Assembly (NCBI GenBank): GCA_947179485.1 | Contig: OX359250.1 | Coordinates: forward strand, 21,124,539-21,188,538 | Origin: Allacma fusca | Lineage: Eukaryota > Arthropoda > Collembola > Symphypleona > Sminthuridae | Direction: 5' to 3' | DNA length: 64,000 bases | Part shown: positions 13,215-26,600 of the stretch, piece by piece | Layout of the letters: every line of letters begins with the position of its first letter | Position numbering within the stretch: position 1 is the stretch's first letter | The notes under the pieces: model-generated | What the model was told of the DNA's origin: nothing | What the model saw: the letters and a program-made list of their open reading frames with translations, nothing else | Database searches by the model: none | Program-made: the position numbers and the translations under genes

Positions 13215-16200
13215 ATGGAAGCATTCGTCGCCATTGCAACAGCACAAGGCGATGAATCTCAGATTTCCACAACTGCCTCTTTAGAATCGAATACATTCAG
13301 TACCTCTTGTCGTGGGTTGAACTCAAGTGGTGGACTGAATCAAGGTAGGTCGAATTTCTCCCATCTGTTACCACACCATGCGTCAAGGTTACCCAGAAGG
13401 GAATTGTTGGACAATGGACATTACTGGAAATACCTAGTTGGGGATTCTTCGAACATGGTTCCACAAGAGCCAGCGATGGCTGCGAATGATGGGGTGTCGA
13501 AGACTCCATCACCTTCAAATACGTCGAGCGTAGTGGTGGGTGGACCGGAAGAGACTTTGACGTCGTCGATCCGTGTGAGTCCTGAAGAAAGAAAGACGGG
13601 CGTTCGGATCGAGTGTGGGACACCGGGTCGAACGGAGGAGAGGAAAACACCCTGTGAAGAAGTGTCGTTCGGCGGAGCGGCAAAAACAGGGACGAACAAG
13701 AGACTGCGTCAGGACAGTCCAGCGGGAGAATCGGCGGGAAGTGATGTGGAGAGGTTTGACGGGAAAATAGTGTACAATCCGGATGGGTCGGCCTACATCA
13801 TTGAAGACAGTGAGTTGAGTGAGGACGATGGGAGTTTGGAAGTGCCCCATCTTGAGGGGTGTATAGTGGACGGGAGGGGTGTGAGCTTGTCACAGATTCC
13901 TGCGATTCCGCAGATTGCGAATGCATTCTATGTGTCCCGAAATCCAGCTTTATATAGTGCTCTGTATGGTCAAGCATACTCCAGCCTACTGCAGGAGAAG
14001 AAGAGAGTTCCTGACATACCAATTATGCATAGTTACAGGGTCTACACAGTTCGTGATAAAAGTGGTGATACTAGTGCTGTGGATGACGACGACGACGACG
14101 AGGATGATAATGGCGAGCCAGGCAGTAAGTCGAGGAAGCGGAAGGGAGACCTACAGAGAACGAATAGTGTTGGTGATGTGACAGGGAAGGACAACAAAAC
14201 TCCGAGTTCGGAGTGCTCCTCGGTTCCTATCAAACCCATCTTAATGTGCTTTATTTGTAAACTGTCTTTTGGCTACACCAAGTCGTTCGTGGGTCATGCC
14301 ATGGGCGACCACAATTTGATACTCACCGACCAAGAAAAAGACATTCTCAATCAGAGGAATGTGTCAGCCATCATCCAAGCTGTCGGCAAGAACAAAGACC
14401 CTCTAATATCATTTCTCGAACCTTTAGGCAACCGAATCGGAGGATTCCCCATCATTAATAATCCTCAGCAGCCCAGTAGCAATCTCCAGTCAGTTCCTAT
14501 GAGCCGTGTTCTTCATCAGAGCACCTCGTTGAACGATCTTCCACTTCACACTTCTCAGTTACTCCTGCGGACGGGTAACAGTCTCTCCGATGAACAACTC
14601 CCCACAACTACCAAAGCCTCTCCCATCAGTTCCCCCGACCTCCTCTCACCCAGACCTCAAGTTGATCTCCTCTCGCAAGCTCCCTCCATGTCCTCAAGAA
14701 TGGCCGCAGGGATTGACCTCACTCGCAAGAGTCCCGCAAGTGGAAGAAGCAGTGCAAGTCCCGGAGCAAGCATTAGTCCTGCCCCGACGAGCAGCACTCC
14801 GAATCCCACTCAGAACAACGCGAGTCCCAGTTCTCAGTTCTCCGTGGGCAATCCTGCTGGTCCACCTAACTTCATGACAGGCACCACCATCGGCGTCTGT
14901 CCCGAGCACATCAATGGACGACCCAGTGGCATAGACTGCCCCAAATGCGAACTGATCCTCAACTCGTCCCGAATGGGAGCTCTAGGAAGTCTTCACACGC
15001 GGAACTCCTGCAAGACTCTCAAGTGTCCGAAATGTAACTGGCATTACAAGTACCAAGAGACCTTGGAAATTCACATGAAGGAAAAGCATCCTGACAATGA
15101 GACTTCCTGCATCTACTGCATTGCTGGTCAGCCCCATCCCAGACTCGCCCGAGGTGAGACCTACACATGTGGCTACAAACCTTACCGCTGCGAAGTTTGC
15201 AACTACTCGACGACGACGAAAGGCAATCTGAGTATACACATGCAGTCGGATAAACATTTGAATAACATGCAGGAATTGCAGAATGGTGGTGTGCCCCCTC
15301 CAGAGTCTCTCGTCCAACCGCCCACCACTTCACACAAGAGCATGGCTGGCCTCAGTCCTTCGTCCGGCGGGGGAAGCGGGGGTGGGAACTCCACCGCACC
15401 ACCAAATCCTAAGCCCAAACCGACATTCCGCTGTGACGTCTGCAATTATGAGACGAATGTGGCTCGTAATTTGCGAATTCACATGACGAGTGAGAAGCAC
15501 ACCCACAACATGATGGTGTTGCAGCAGAACGTGAAGCATATGCAGCACCTGAGTGCTCTGCAAGCCCAGAATCCCTTCGACCCATCCGCTCTGCTGCAGT
15601 TCCATCCATCACTGGGAATGCCGAGTGGAGGGAGCGGTGGTGAGAAGCCGACTGCTCACACGGAAGCCGCTCTGGCAGATATGGCCTATAATCAGGCTCT
15701 ACTGATCCAATTGATGACCGGTGGTCAGATACCTCCGCACATTCCTCCAGAATTGGCTCCTCACATGGACTTGGGATTGAATCCAGACACTATGGAACCT
15801 CCTCCCGAGCCTCCAGATCCGAATCCTTCTCATTTGTTTCAGTGCTGCGTCTGCACCACCTACAACACTGATAGTCTGGAAGCCCTCTCCCATCATTTGA
15901 CTCAGGATCGAACCAAATTACGCGAGCAGGAAATCCTGGTTTTAGTCGCTGGGAATTACATGTGCAAGCTCTGCTCCTACAAAACCAACCTCAAAGCCAA
16001 CTTTCAGCTCCATTGTAAAACCGACAAGCATCTCCAGAGATTACAGCATGTCAATCACATCAAGGAAGGTGGTCCCCGCAATGAATGGAAATTGAAATAC
16101 TTGAGTATGTCCAACCCCATCCAGGTACGCTGCAATGCCTGTGACTATTACACTAATTCCGCTCACAAACTCCAGCTCCACGCTGCTCATCAACGCCATG

Positions 16201-16330
16201 AAATCTCCGTTCTCATCTTCCGACATATCCAGTCACAGGAGACTTGCATCCACGAAGATGCCCGCATCTATGCCTGTGCTCTCTGTGGCTTTACCAGTCG
16301 GGTCAAGCTCCAACTTCTACAGCATACCAG
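13215..16330 (+). CDS. zfh2: zfh2-like, coding exon 1 (N-terminal region, eight C2H2-type fingers)
   Basis: Residues 1-1038 plus two bases of codon 1039. The first 340 residues are mostly low complexity, but hold a family-conserved block [20 protein letters not shown] at about 178 and an Asp run at about 290-297. C2H2-type fingers begin at Cys345 ([17 protein letters not shown]), Cys604, Cys659, Cys740, Cys877 (atypical), Cys917, Cys973 and Cys1021. The CPKC near residue 580 lacks well-placed histidines and is degenerate. The last finger is cut by the intron: Cys1021, Cys1024 and His1037 are here and its final His is in exon 2. Translation begins at ATG 13215 after an in-frame stop. The donor is CCAG|GTAATC; reading through it gives an immediate stop (AGG TAA). 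Third-position base use changes sharply near 14.22 kb, from G-rich to C-rich. Confidence 0.95.
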
Positions 16331-17602
16331 GTAATCCTCTTCCAGCCACTTACAGGACCCTATTATACAGCCTTACTCTTCACCCACCATTCACTACCTT
16401 TTCTCCAACACAACACAACCAATACTCCAATAAATTCCCGCATTCAATCACTACCATCTTTTTTATGCTCTCAAATCCTCACACACACCCTTCCTTCGTC
16501 TTCCCATTACTAATTCATTACCAGCCATGGTCACTCTTCACACTTGCTCCCAACTTCTCAACTGCACCTTCATTCACCTCACCCTCCTCCGCACTCCCCA
16601 TTTTCCCACTGCCCATTCCATTATCAACCTATATACCTCACTATACCATAACTATGCCATTCCTTCCCATCGTCATTTCCATAATTCTCCTTGGAAACCA
16701 CAGCACCTCAGAAACATTCCATACCTCAGCTCTAACCAAACTACTCATGTTCTCTTTCCAGATCCCTCAAGCATCTTCAACTAGAGCAGTTGCATAGTCT
16801 CCAGCGTCGAGCCGAAGGTAAAGACAGCCAACCAGATCTCACCCAAGTCTTCCGAGTTATCGAGCAACCAGAGTCTGACTCACCTGGTCATAATAATAAT
16901 TCTGCGGAAGTGTCGCCAAATTTCTACAATGACCAAGGTTATATACTTTTCATTATTTTCCCTCTCTTATCTTTTATCTGCACGTCTAAAACAGGAGCTT
17001 TTTTTTTAAGATATTCAGTACTCGTGTGTGTGTGTGTGTATACTTGACATACACCATACATAGCTGTATTCATTACCATAACCATTTAAATTATGCCACC
17101 TTGGCTCAGAAGCTATTTTTATATTGGCATGGTAACAAGGATAGAACTTTTGTATTTACTTCTGCATAATAATTATGCATCCCCATAATGCCATGTATTC
17201 AGAAAGTAAGTTTTCATTTCCCAACGAATTTGGGAGGCATTGGGAAGGTTTTTTGTATTGTAGTCATGTTATTCAGTATTTTATGTGGTTAAGAAAAAAA
17301 ACACACCATGTTGGTTCAAACGATGCTGCTATGCAGGATTTGTTGCTAGGTTATGCATGTAAGTTTCAATATACATATATGTAGTAAACAATGATTGTAT
17401 ACTTGAAGCAAGTGGACAGGGTGTTAGAAATAATCATTTGTTAAGGTCGGATCATAAATATTTCAGTGAGTATAGAAACCTTGTTTCATGGATGCGTACG
17501 CCTTGTCTCCCACATTTTCTGTATACTAAGCATTAGAGTTGGAGCACACATAGGAAACCATTAAGCTTAGAATTCAACGGGTGTTGTTACACTGTATGTT
17601 AC

Positions 17603-17668
<66 letters not shown>

Positions 17669-20600
17669 GAGCGAGTTTGGAAAAAGAGCACAAGAGAATT
17701 TGTAGTGTGTGTGACGACTTAGTATGAGAAGCAGTAGCAGGCAAAGCGGTGACATAAGTGCCACATGTAGTGTTGTCTGTGTTTTTCGAAAGCTTCTCAA
17801 GCCAAGTGTTTACAAGATGAATGGCAATATGAAACTGGATGGCAGTGATATACTGCAGGTATTGTCGGGCAAAACGTTGCACATCACAAGTTCACAAAAT
17901 AATACCTGAGAACCGTGTTTGTCTAATGCGGGCTTTTCCCTAAGTCGTGTGTTAAAAAGAAAAATTTCAAACCTTACCGTATGACAGAGTTTCCCCGATG
18001 CTAAAAGCAGGGAAGGGTAGTAAAAACCTTAGTTTAAGGAGTCGGTATTTTCTACTTATAGTCTTGCATACCAGTATCCCCAGAAATCCCATCCCATGGC
18101 TTGTATGCAAACGTGGGGGCAGATGCTAACTACTGTGAAACTACATCTGGGAATTTTTTGAGATATGATAGCCGTATACATACATACATACATAGAAAAT
18201 TACATATAAATATAAAACATATACAAATGTATAGATACATGAGTATATAAATGTTTACATACAAACGCATAGGAAAACACCAACGTTAGAATGAATAACA
18301 ATAATGATCCCATACGATCATCTAATACATTTGCTCCAATGTTACGCAAGCATTTATTTACACATTTTTATCAAAAGATCTTTTAAAACTTTTACTCTGT
18401 CTTGAACCTTTCGTCTTTTTAAGATACTATTTATACCTTAGAGAGAGAGAGAGAGGGACTGTACGACGTAGTTCAGATACCCACAACTTTAACGAATTGA
18501 GGATTACACATTTGTAGATATTGGTATCTTTGCGTGGAGCCAGTTTTACCGTACGGTATGTTGTATGTATCTATCGCTCCTAATTCTATGCACATGCCTA
18601 GCCCCTGTATATAGATATCTATACCGAGTCACGCATGTACTTACAGTAGTGTGGGGGATACAGTAGCAATATCTCAAATTTGTAGAAATATGGAAGTAAT
18701 GGTTTCCAGTGCAGAGGGAAGAAGAAGAAGAAGAAGGTAGGGATTGTCAGAGAGGAGGTATATTTCCATCGGAGTTGAGAAGAGCTGAATTTAATACAAG
18801 TTCCTTGTAAGTTTCCAGTCCATGCATCATATATTAAGCGTGCTTGCTTCGAAGGAGTTGCAAATGTCGGAACGTCTACTATTGCCAGTTTTGTTGTTGT
18901 GCTAGTAACTAGGAGTTAGTTGGAAGTTGTAGTAGTAATAGTAAGAGTGATGTTTCTCCCATGATTTTTTTTTCTTCCCCTGTTGTTGCGAAGTTTAGTC
19001 CCTGTTTTTAAGCAAGTTATAGTGACGAAGTAGTAGCTGGAGGAAGGGGGGGAAGTAATCCACGAATGTATAGTCTATCGCTTCGTCAGATCTGTCCTCT
19101 AGGAGGAATAGTACGAAAGCATGCATGCGTGGAGCTGAGCAGTAGGAAGGAGCGGAGGAAGGGAAGAATTGACGAGATGCGTAAAAGAAAGGAATCATGA
19201 ATGTCGTTTTCTTCACAGAAGCCGTTCGTCATTGTCTTGGCCGTTTCTAATCTGCGCAGAGGTCCATTCAGCTTTTTCTTTTCCGACTCATTTACAATTA
19301 GCCGTGCTTAGATCTTCAAGTATCGCTGTCTAATGGTTAATAGCTGGGCTCTCTTATTCCTCTGTGTGATGATCTGGTGATGTGATGAGAGAAAAACCGC
19401 TCCTGAGTTGTTAATGGGTTTTTAGATGCCATACAAATTAATTTCACCACTCGATGTTCTTGTCTATCGGTCCCACGCACTGTAGGAGCTCCGGTGCTAA
19501 ACACAAGTGAGAAAATGACATGCAGCTTTTGGGAGCACTTGCACACATTTATGCATGTCATATGAGAGGAGTAGTAGTAGTAGTAGAAGTAGCTCTTGAC
19601 TGGCACTAAGGAGTAGCTCCGTGTAACTGTCCCTGATATGTAGCCCAGACATCAGCACTAAGTTTGTATTAAACAGTTAAAATATAAAAACCTATATATC
19701 GATTTTTTCCATAGAAACAGTCCAGAGCCTAACCCCTTCTCAATTAGGGAATAACCCTTGTGTCTAATTTTCTGTTTCGTCCTGAGTCCTTCACCTCCCT
19801 TTCAATGCTCCGAATGGAGGTTCCTCTGTATTACCGATAATAGTAGTAGTGCTAGTTAATATTTTTTTTTTTTTTTTGAATGGAGCTCCTTCTCTTTGTG
19901 ACTTGTCGAAGGAGGAAGGGAAGATTGGTTGTTCTGAATGTAAAAGTAATGGGATGTTTCATTGTCCGTGTAGAAAATGGAATTAATATTTCGTCAAGTG
20001 TCACTTCTCCACCTTGGATTCCCTCCTAAGTAGACTACTAAGGTTCTGACGCTCATTTTTCCCTTCATTTCCCCATTTTAATTTGGACTACAGTATGATT
20101 TTAGCATTCTGACAACGTCTTGCACTTGTGGTTCTTGTAAATTAGGTAGAAGCATGCGGATTTGATGAGCAAGTTAAGGACAAGGAATTGCTCAGGAAGT
20201 TTCTGTAGAGGAGTGATGTGAACGCTTTTTGCCCTTTTATTACGGCATGGCACACCATAATACGTTTTGTAGGGCTGTGAGTGGGAAGCTATCATCTCAA
20301 CAGGATTCGTCTCTCTTTTAGGAGTATACATATATATATATAGATACACACACATATCCCTATCACATAGGAAGATGTATCTACATGTGCGTATGAGAGG
20401 CCTTTTCAGCAATCAATTACGTTTGTTTACCTGCTGATTGGTGCAGAGAAACAGTCCTTACTAGGCAAAATCAAGTGAGCTGTGCCGCTATGAATTAAAC
20501 ATAAAGTGGAAACGGATCCGCTTACTCAGAGATACTCTATACTTGCTAGGTACGGAGAACTGTCTCATATTATTCAGCAAAACAGACTATCAACCTTGTA

Positions 20601-23600
20601 TCACCTGGTGATGCTCCTCTGCCGACAATCTTAGAATGTTCTACATTAACCCTGGTTATTAAAACTTGTACATTTAAATTACTCACCTCCTCAATTTTGG
20701 TATCCTCCATCGTTGTTTACTGTTTGGGCATTTGGCTATATATAGAAGTATATGGATAGACGTGCAGGAACATTTGAGAACATATATGTATACAGGAGAC
20801 TTCCCTCAGATCCTTGTACAAGCGTAGGTACATAAAGGCACACAGGGTGTTTCACAGACGCACACATAGTGTACATTAGCGGACTAGGTTGTATAAAAGG
20901 TATTTTGTACATATTAGGTACGTTTTTGCCTGCATACCTCGAAGTTTTGGAAACTTAGTGTAATATTTACAATCTACGTGGGCTTGTGAGAGATTTTAAT
21001 ACATACTCGTTACAAAGAGTAAACCACTTATAAAAAGACGTTAATCCGTTTAAAACCTCCATTGCTGTTTGAGGTGAGTATTCTCATTCTCTCTCATCTC
21101 TCTAGTGTACAGCACGAAGTGAGTGCCTATAGTATGTGGTTGAATTGCAGAGGGAAATTCATGCTTTATGGAAAGATGTAATTATGGTAGAAAAGTATAA
21201 GTTAATAGTGTATGGTTACTTCTCTCCCTCACCGTGCAACTGGACTAGTATATACGTAATCTCATTTTCGTGATCATGTTTGTGGGAGCTGAAAAAGGAA
21301 AAGGAAAAAATGTCTGCTATTTATTAGGATTTTTTTGGAACATGCATAGTGTGAATGTGAGGAGCTCAGCAGAGAGTCAGGTACTAGTATGCTAGTACTG
21401 TAGTGGAGGACTGAAGAACAATAGCTTGGTGTGGAGTGCTGCGTTTGTGTGTATGTATGTATGTATGAGTGTGAGTGTGTGTGTGTGTGTAAATGAGGAC
21501 GGCGTGTATCCTATTCTGTAGTCCTTTGCATCACTTAAATTAATGGAGTCTACGAGAGAGGTTGGATGAGAGAAATAGAAAAACAGACTGATATATTGAA
21601 AACATTGGACTTTGCCTCCATGAAGGGAAATTATAGATAAAAGTAAGTATTAATTATATCCGTGAAACTCCAAAGTCACCTTATATTAATTTTACGTTGC
21701 CACAAAAGTACTTCTAATGCTTGAAGTAGTGGTTCATTTTAGTGAAATGTTCCCTATTAAATGTGATGAGACCTGTGCAACTGCAGGTAGTTATTACTGT
21801 GAGGAGGAACGCTTGCTCATGTTCAAGAGATGCTCTGAAGGATTGTATATTCCAATAAAAATACTTAGAAATGTTCATGGCAAATTATCATTTCGCATGC
21901 AATCAACATGGTGTGTAATGTTTTGTTATTTCTGCCCCTTTACATAATTTCACTCTTGGAATCTAATATTTATCACTGTGTAATAGTACCAGTTTATAAC
22001 AGTCCCATAGTATGTTACTGTATCTGCTATTGTGAATTAGTATCATTGTATACAAGTAGATACGAATGTATTGTTACTAGGAAAACCTAGTGTGGTAGCC
22101 CTCGAGAATAAGCATAGACTATTGAGCAGGAAGAGATGGGGCTGAGAGACAAGGCAGAACTGAAGACGTTAGTAATGATTTAGGGGCGGATATATATTTT
22201 TTTTGTCAAGTGGTGTTTACATTAAAGAAAAAATAGTAGGCTTTAGACACATCCGTCCGATCGGCCGTAACATAAAATTAGTAATTAAAGGTGGTCAAGT
22301 CTTTGGGAATGGTTTTGTTCAAGTCGAAAATAATAATTTTCCTACAGATACAAAAGAGATAAAGAAAGAGGATAGTCGGGCTCTGAGTGTACTGAAGAAT
22401 GCGCTTGAGAAGGAATCGTCGGCTGAGTATGGTGATCTCATTTGTCCATACTGTACATTTTCGGCTGAATCGGAAATTAGACTGCAGGCACATATAGCAT
22501 CTCAACATTCGGGTTCAGATTTATCCGCTGGCTCTGGCAGTAGTTCTGTCACACAACAGCAGCACCACCACCAACAACAGCAGCAACAACAACAACAACA
22601 ACAATCGTCCCGACCTAGGACCTCTAGCTCACCAGAGTCAAAATCTGACCCTGCCACACAAGGCATGACCTGTCCCCTGTGTCAAGAGATATGTTCCGAT
22701 AGAACCAAGTTGGAGTCACATGTTATGCAAGTTCATAGTGTGAACTCTGAAGGACTTCAGCGCCTCTTAATGCTAGTGAATCAATCCCATTGGTTGAATA
22801 CAACGGGACGAGCGGGGAACAATCAAAGCTCTAGTTCCGATTTGAAAAGTGATTCGAATGATGAGGACAAAGACAAATCAGAGAGTGAGAGTTGTATTGA
22901 GGATGTCATCGATAATGATGAGTTTCGTTGTCAGACTTGCTCTAAATGCTTCCGTACACTTGATGAGCTCTGCTGTCATCAAAATGAATTGGGGCATCTT
23001 GAGATCAAGCAAACACCTGGTGGGCCGGGGTACCTCTGTTGGAAGAAAGGTTGCAATCAGTACTTCCCTACAGCCCCGAGTCTGCAGATGCATTTCCGGG
23101 AGATCCATGCACGAGGGAAACAGGCCATGTCAGTGTCGGAGAAGCATGTGTACAAATATCGATGCAATCAATGCAGTTTGGCATTCAAAACTTTGGAGAA
23201 GCTCCAGTTGCACTCTCAATACCATGCAATCCGAGATGCATCCAAATGCTGTCTCTGTGGACGAAGTTTCCGTTCCTTGGTGGCTCTTCAGAAGCACGTG
23301 GAAACCTCACACACGGAACTATCAGAAGATGAACTGCAACAGTTTAAGCAGAGTATAGCCAACAATCCCTTACTATTGGCTGGGCTCAGTGGGCAGATCC
23401 TTGATCCCGCCACAACGGAGCTCTTGAAAAAGGAGAGCGCTCGTGAGGAGGAGATGCTTCTGGAGGATGACAATCGTGAGGATTTCATGGCAGGTGACAA
23501 GGAGGAGATGGGTATGAATGAAAGTGGGGACGGAGACAGTAACGATGACTCCATGGGCTCGAAAGATCAACAGCTCTTCGAAGACTACTTGAACACTCAG

Positions 23601-26600
23601 GCCATGGCTGAGGATAGTTACAATGATCCAAATCGGAAGTATAAGTGTCACAGGTGCAAAGTTGCCTTTACAAGGCAGAGCTACCTCACAAGTCATAACA
23701 AGACGCTGCTTCACCGTAAAGGGGAGAAGTTGAGTTATCCCATGGAGAAATACTTGGACCCTAACCGTCCATATAAGTGTGAGGTGTGCAAGGAGTCGTT
23801 CACACAGAAGAATATCCTCCTCGTTCACTACAATTCTGTGAGTCACTTGCATAAATTGAAGCGGGCTATGCAAGAGCAACAACAGTTCCTAAATCAAGTG
23901 CCAACCTCCATGGCCACAAATGCTGTCATTCCAACCCCTACCCACCTCATCAGTCCTGCCAGCAAAGCCTCCTCCGCCACGGCGGGTTCCAATGCCACCT
24001 CTACCGCCACTGCAACTGCACCCTCCACAGCCTCGTCCTCCCCTTGTGAGGATGATGACAAGAAGCCATTTAAATGCAATATTTGCAAAGTAGCATACAG
24101 TCAAGGGTCCACATTAGATATTCACATGCGGTCTGTTCTTCATCAAACTCGAGCTTCCAAGTTACAGGAATTGGCACTCACGGGACAAATTGATTTAAGC
24201 AAACCTCTCATTGAGCAGCCGGAACCTCAGAAGCTCCAAGATCAACATAAGAAGCTCATTCAAGAGATGCTCAGTCCAAAGGGGGATCAGTTACAATTCT
24301 CAACCCCGGGTCGTTCAAGTAGTCCGAGTAGTTCTCAGAGTCAAAACTCTACACCACCTAATGCATCCTCTAGTTCACCGGCCATCTCCTCCTCCTCTCC
24401 TCAAACCTTTTCCTGCTCCCGGTGTAGTACAGTGTGCACGTCACAGGAACAGCTCCTTACACATCAGCATCTTTACTGCATGTTCCAAAACTCACTGTCT
24501 CTCTTCCCGCCACTTCCCTCCCCGAACTCCAGTTCTACACCTAATACCTCCAGCGCGGCTGAATTCCACGCTGCCCCCAACTCTCCCTCACCGTCCCCAG
24601 CCCCCGAGGAGTCCATTCAAAGATTCATCATGCCGAGTAAAAAGTCCTCACAGATCTACAAACATCTTCTGGAGAGCTATGGCTTTGAAATTGTGATGCA
24701 GTTTAATGAGTTCCACCAGAAGCGAATCAAGCGTGAAGATGACGAGGAGCCTCCTTCAGATGATCAAATCCTCAAAGAGTTCCCGGAACTGGCCAAATCC
24801 GCCTGCCCTTATTGTAAGAAAGAATTTTCCAGTGTATGGATTTTGAAAGCTCATTGTGAAGAAATACACAAAGATGTGGTTTCAATGGAGATACTGGAAA
24901 ATTTTGCTGAAGCTTTCAGAACCGAGTATGCCAAGAAGGTAGAGGCGGCTGCTTCCGAGGTAGCCGACAAGGAATCGGAGATGATGATGGACAAGGCCGA
25001 TACACCAGCTGTGGGGAAAACTCATCCAGAGCCAATCCAGCCCACGATCAATCCCACCGCACCTAGTACACCCACGGCCTCCACGACACCCGCCTCCAGT
25101 GCAGACTCCATCAGTGACAGGAACAACTCCTCGGCAACCGCCGGACACTCCAGTAACATTCCACTTTCCCTTGCCCAACATATGAATGATGTGCAGGCGG
25201 CTTTGAATGCCATGGCCGCCTCACAGCTACAACATTTTAACCCTATGATCAATCCTATGATGATGGCCGCTGGGTTAGGGATGGCACTTCCGTTGGGCCT
25301 CAATGTCAATGCATTGGCAGCTATGAACCTTCAGCCGCCTCTTGTGCCCATGATGATGCCCCCTCCTTTCGAACCTATGAATATGAATGCAATGAACCAA
25401 AGTCAGTCACAACTATTCCAGCAGCCGATTGACCCCTCTATGCTTGCAAAGCAACAGCTTATGCAACAGCAACAACAAAATTCAGGCACGGCTCAGCAAA
25501 AACGAGCCCGCACTCGTATCACTGATGACCAGCTAAAAATTCTTCGAGCCCATTTTGACATAAATAATTCTCCATCTGAAGATCAGATCCAACAAATGGC
25601 ACAGCAAAGTGGGCTCCCCCCGAAAGTGATTAAGCACTGGTTCCGTAATACTCTATTTAAAGAACGTCAGCGAAATAAGGATTCTCCTTATAATTTTAGC
25701 AATCCTCCTTCGACTACTCTGAATTTGGAAGAGTATGAAAAAACTGGGGAAGCAAAAGTGATGCCTCTGAATGCAGAGGAACAAAAGCAGTATGAGGTAC
25801 AGTCAACACTGCCGAGTAGTAAAGTGGAGGTGAAGCAAAGGAAAAATAGTACCCCGCATCAGCACCTTGAGCTGGACACAAAATTGTTCAATCATGATAC
25901 TACAAGTACTGGTGACGGGTCGGAGTCCGACTCAAAGATAGAGGAAGAGCATCACCGGAAGAAGCCCTCGCAGAGCAAGAAGGGCAGTAGTTCAAATTGC
26001 GTGAGTACTGGTGGGGGCATGAGTTCCGCGGGTGGGAAACCCGCTCGCTCCTCCTCGGTTCCATCGCTTACAATTCCAGAAATAAACACTTGTTCCTCAC
26101 CTAACAGCCTTACTTTGACGTCCCTGATAAATTCTCAAATGATTCCTCTGGATGTAAACTCCACGTCTCAGCAGTCCATGCTACCGCCTCCTAAGGTAAA
26201 CAATTTTGCCACTCCAAGTCAAGTTCCTAATACAAGCCTTTTATCTCTTGCATCCCCCGTCGCTTCGATGAACAGTCCCGGAAGCAGTCGATCTGACCCT
26301 CACATGGCATCACCTCCTCTTCCAAATAGTGTGAATCAGAACGTGTCCTCTGGTAAACGTGCTAATCGAACCCGCTTCACTGACTATCAGATCAAAGTGT
26401 TGCAAGAATTCTTTGAGAATAATGCATACCCCAAAGATGATGACTTAGAATATCTATCAAAGCTTCTCAATCTCAGCCCACGTGTGATTGTCGTCTGGTT
26501 TCAGAATGCCCGCCAAAAAGCAAGGAAAGTCTATGAGAACCAGCCGCCCGTAGACACCACTGAGGAGGGAGCCGGGAGGTTTCAACGTACCCCAGGGCTC

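Larger units (their letters stand above)
16938..22347 (+). other. zfh2: Intron 2 (5.4 kb), no gene seen
   Basis: It runs from the exon 2 donor to the acceptor TTTTCCTACAG ending at 22347. It holds a long GA array (about 17607-17669), a GAA tract (18718-18737), a TATG/GT tract (21445-21490), A+T-rich stretches, and no reading frame with recognisable protein similarity. The frame at 22203-22347 that leads into exon 3 starts from a TTG and reads as intron. A short frame at 21717-21947 has no family resemblance. As the largest intron it may carry regulatory sites, but I cannot show any. Confidence 0.8.

Noticed and set aside
13297..16226. Many antisense and alternate-frame ORFs over exon 1 (60-128 codons)
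   Set aside because: They are shadows of the conserved zinc-finger frame.
16135..16797. 220-codon + frame across the end of exon 1, intron 1 and exon 2
   Set aside because: It is out of frame with the zinc-finger reading frame and stays open because the intron is G-poor, so stops are rare. No domain is seen.
21717..21947. 76-codon frame in intron 2 that could be an extra exon
   Set aside because: Cys-containing but without C2H2 spacing. Exons 2 and 3 already join in phase without it.
22203..22347. In-frame extension upstream of exon 3
   Set aside because: It begins from TTG. A clean CCTACAG acceptor at 22347 restores phase with exon 2, and the extension has no family similarity.
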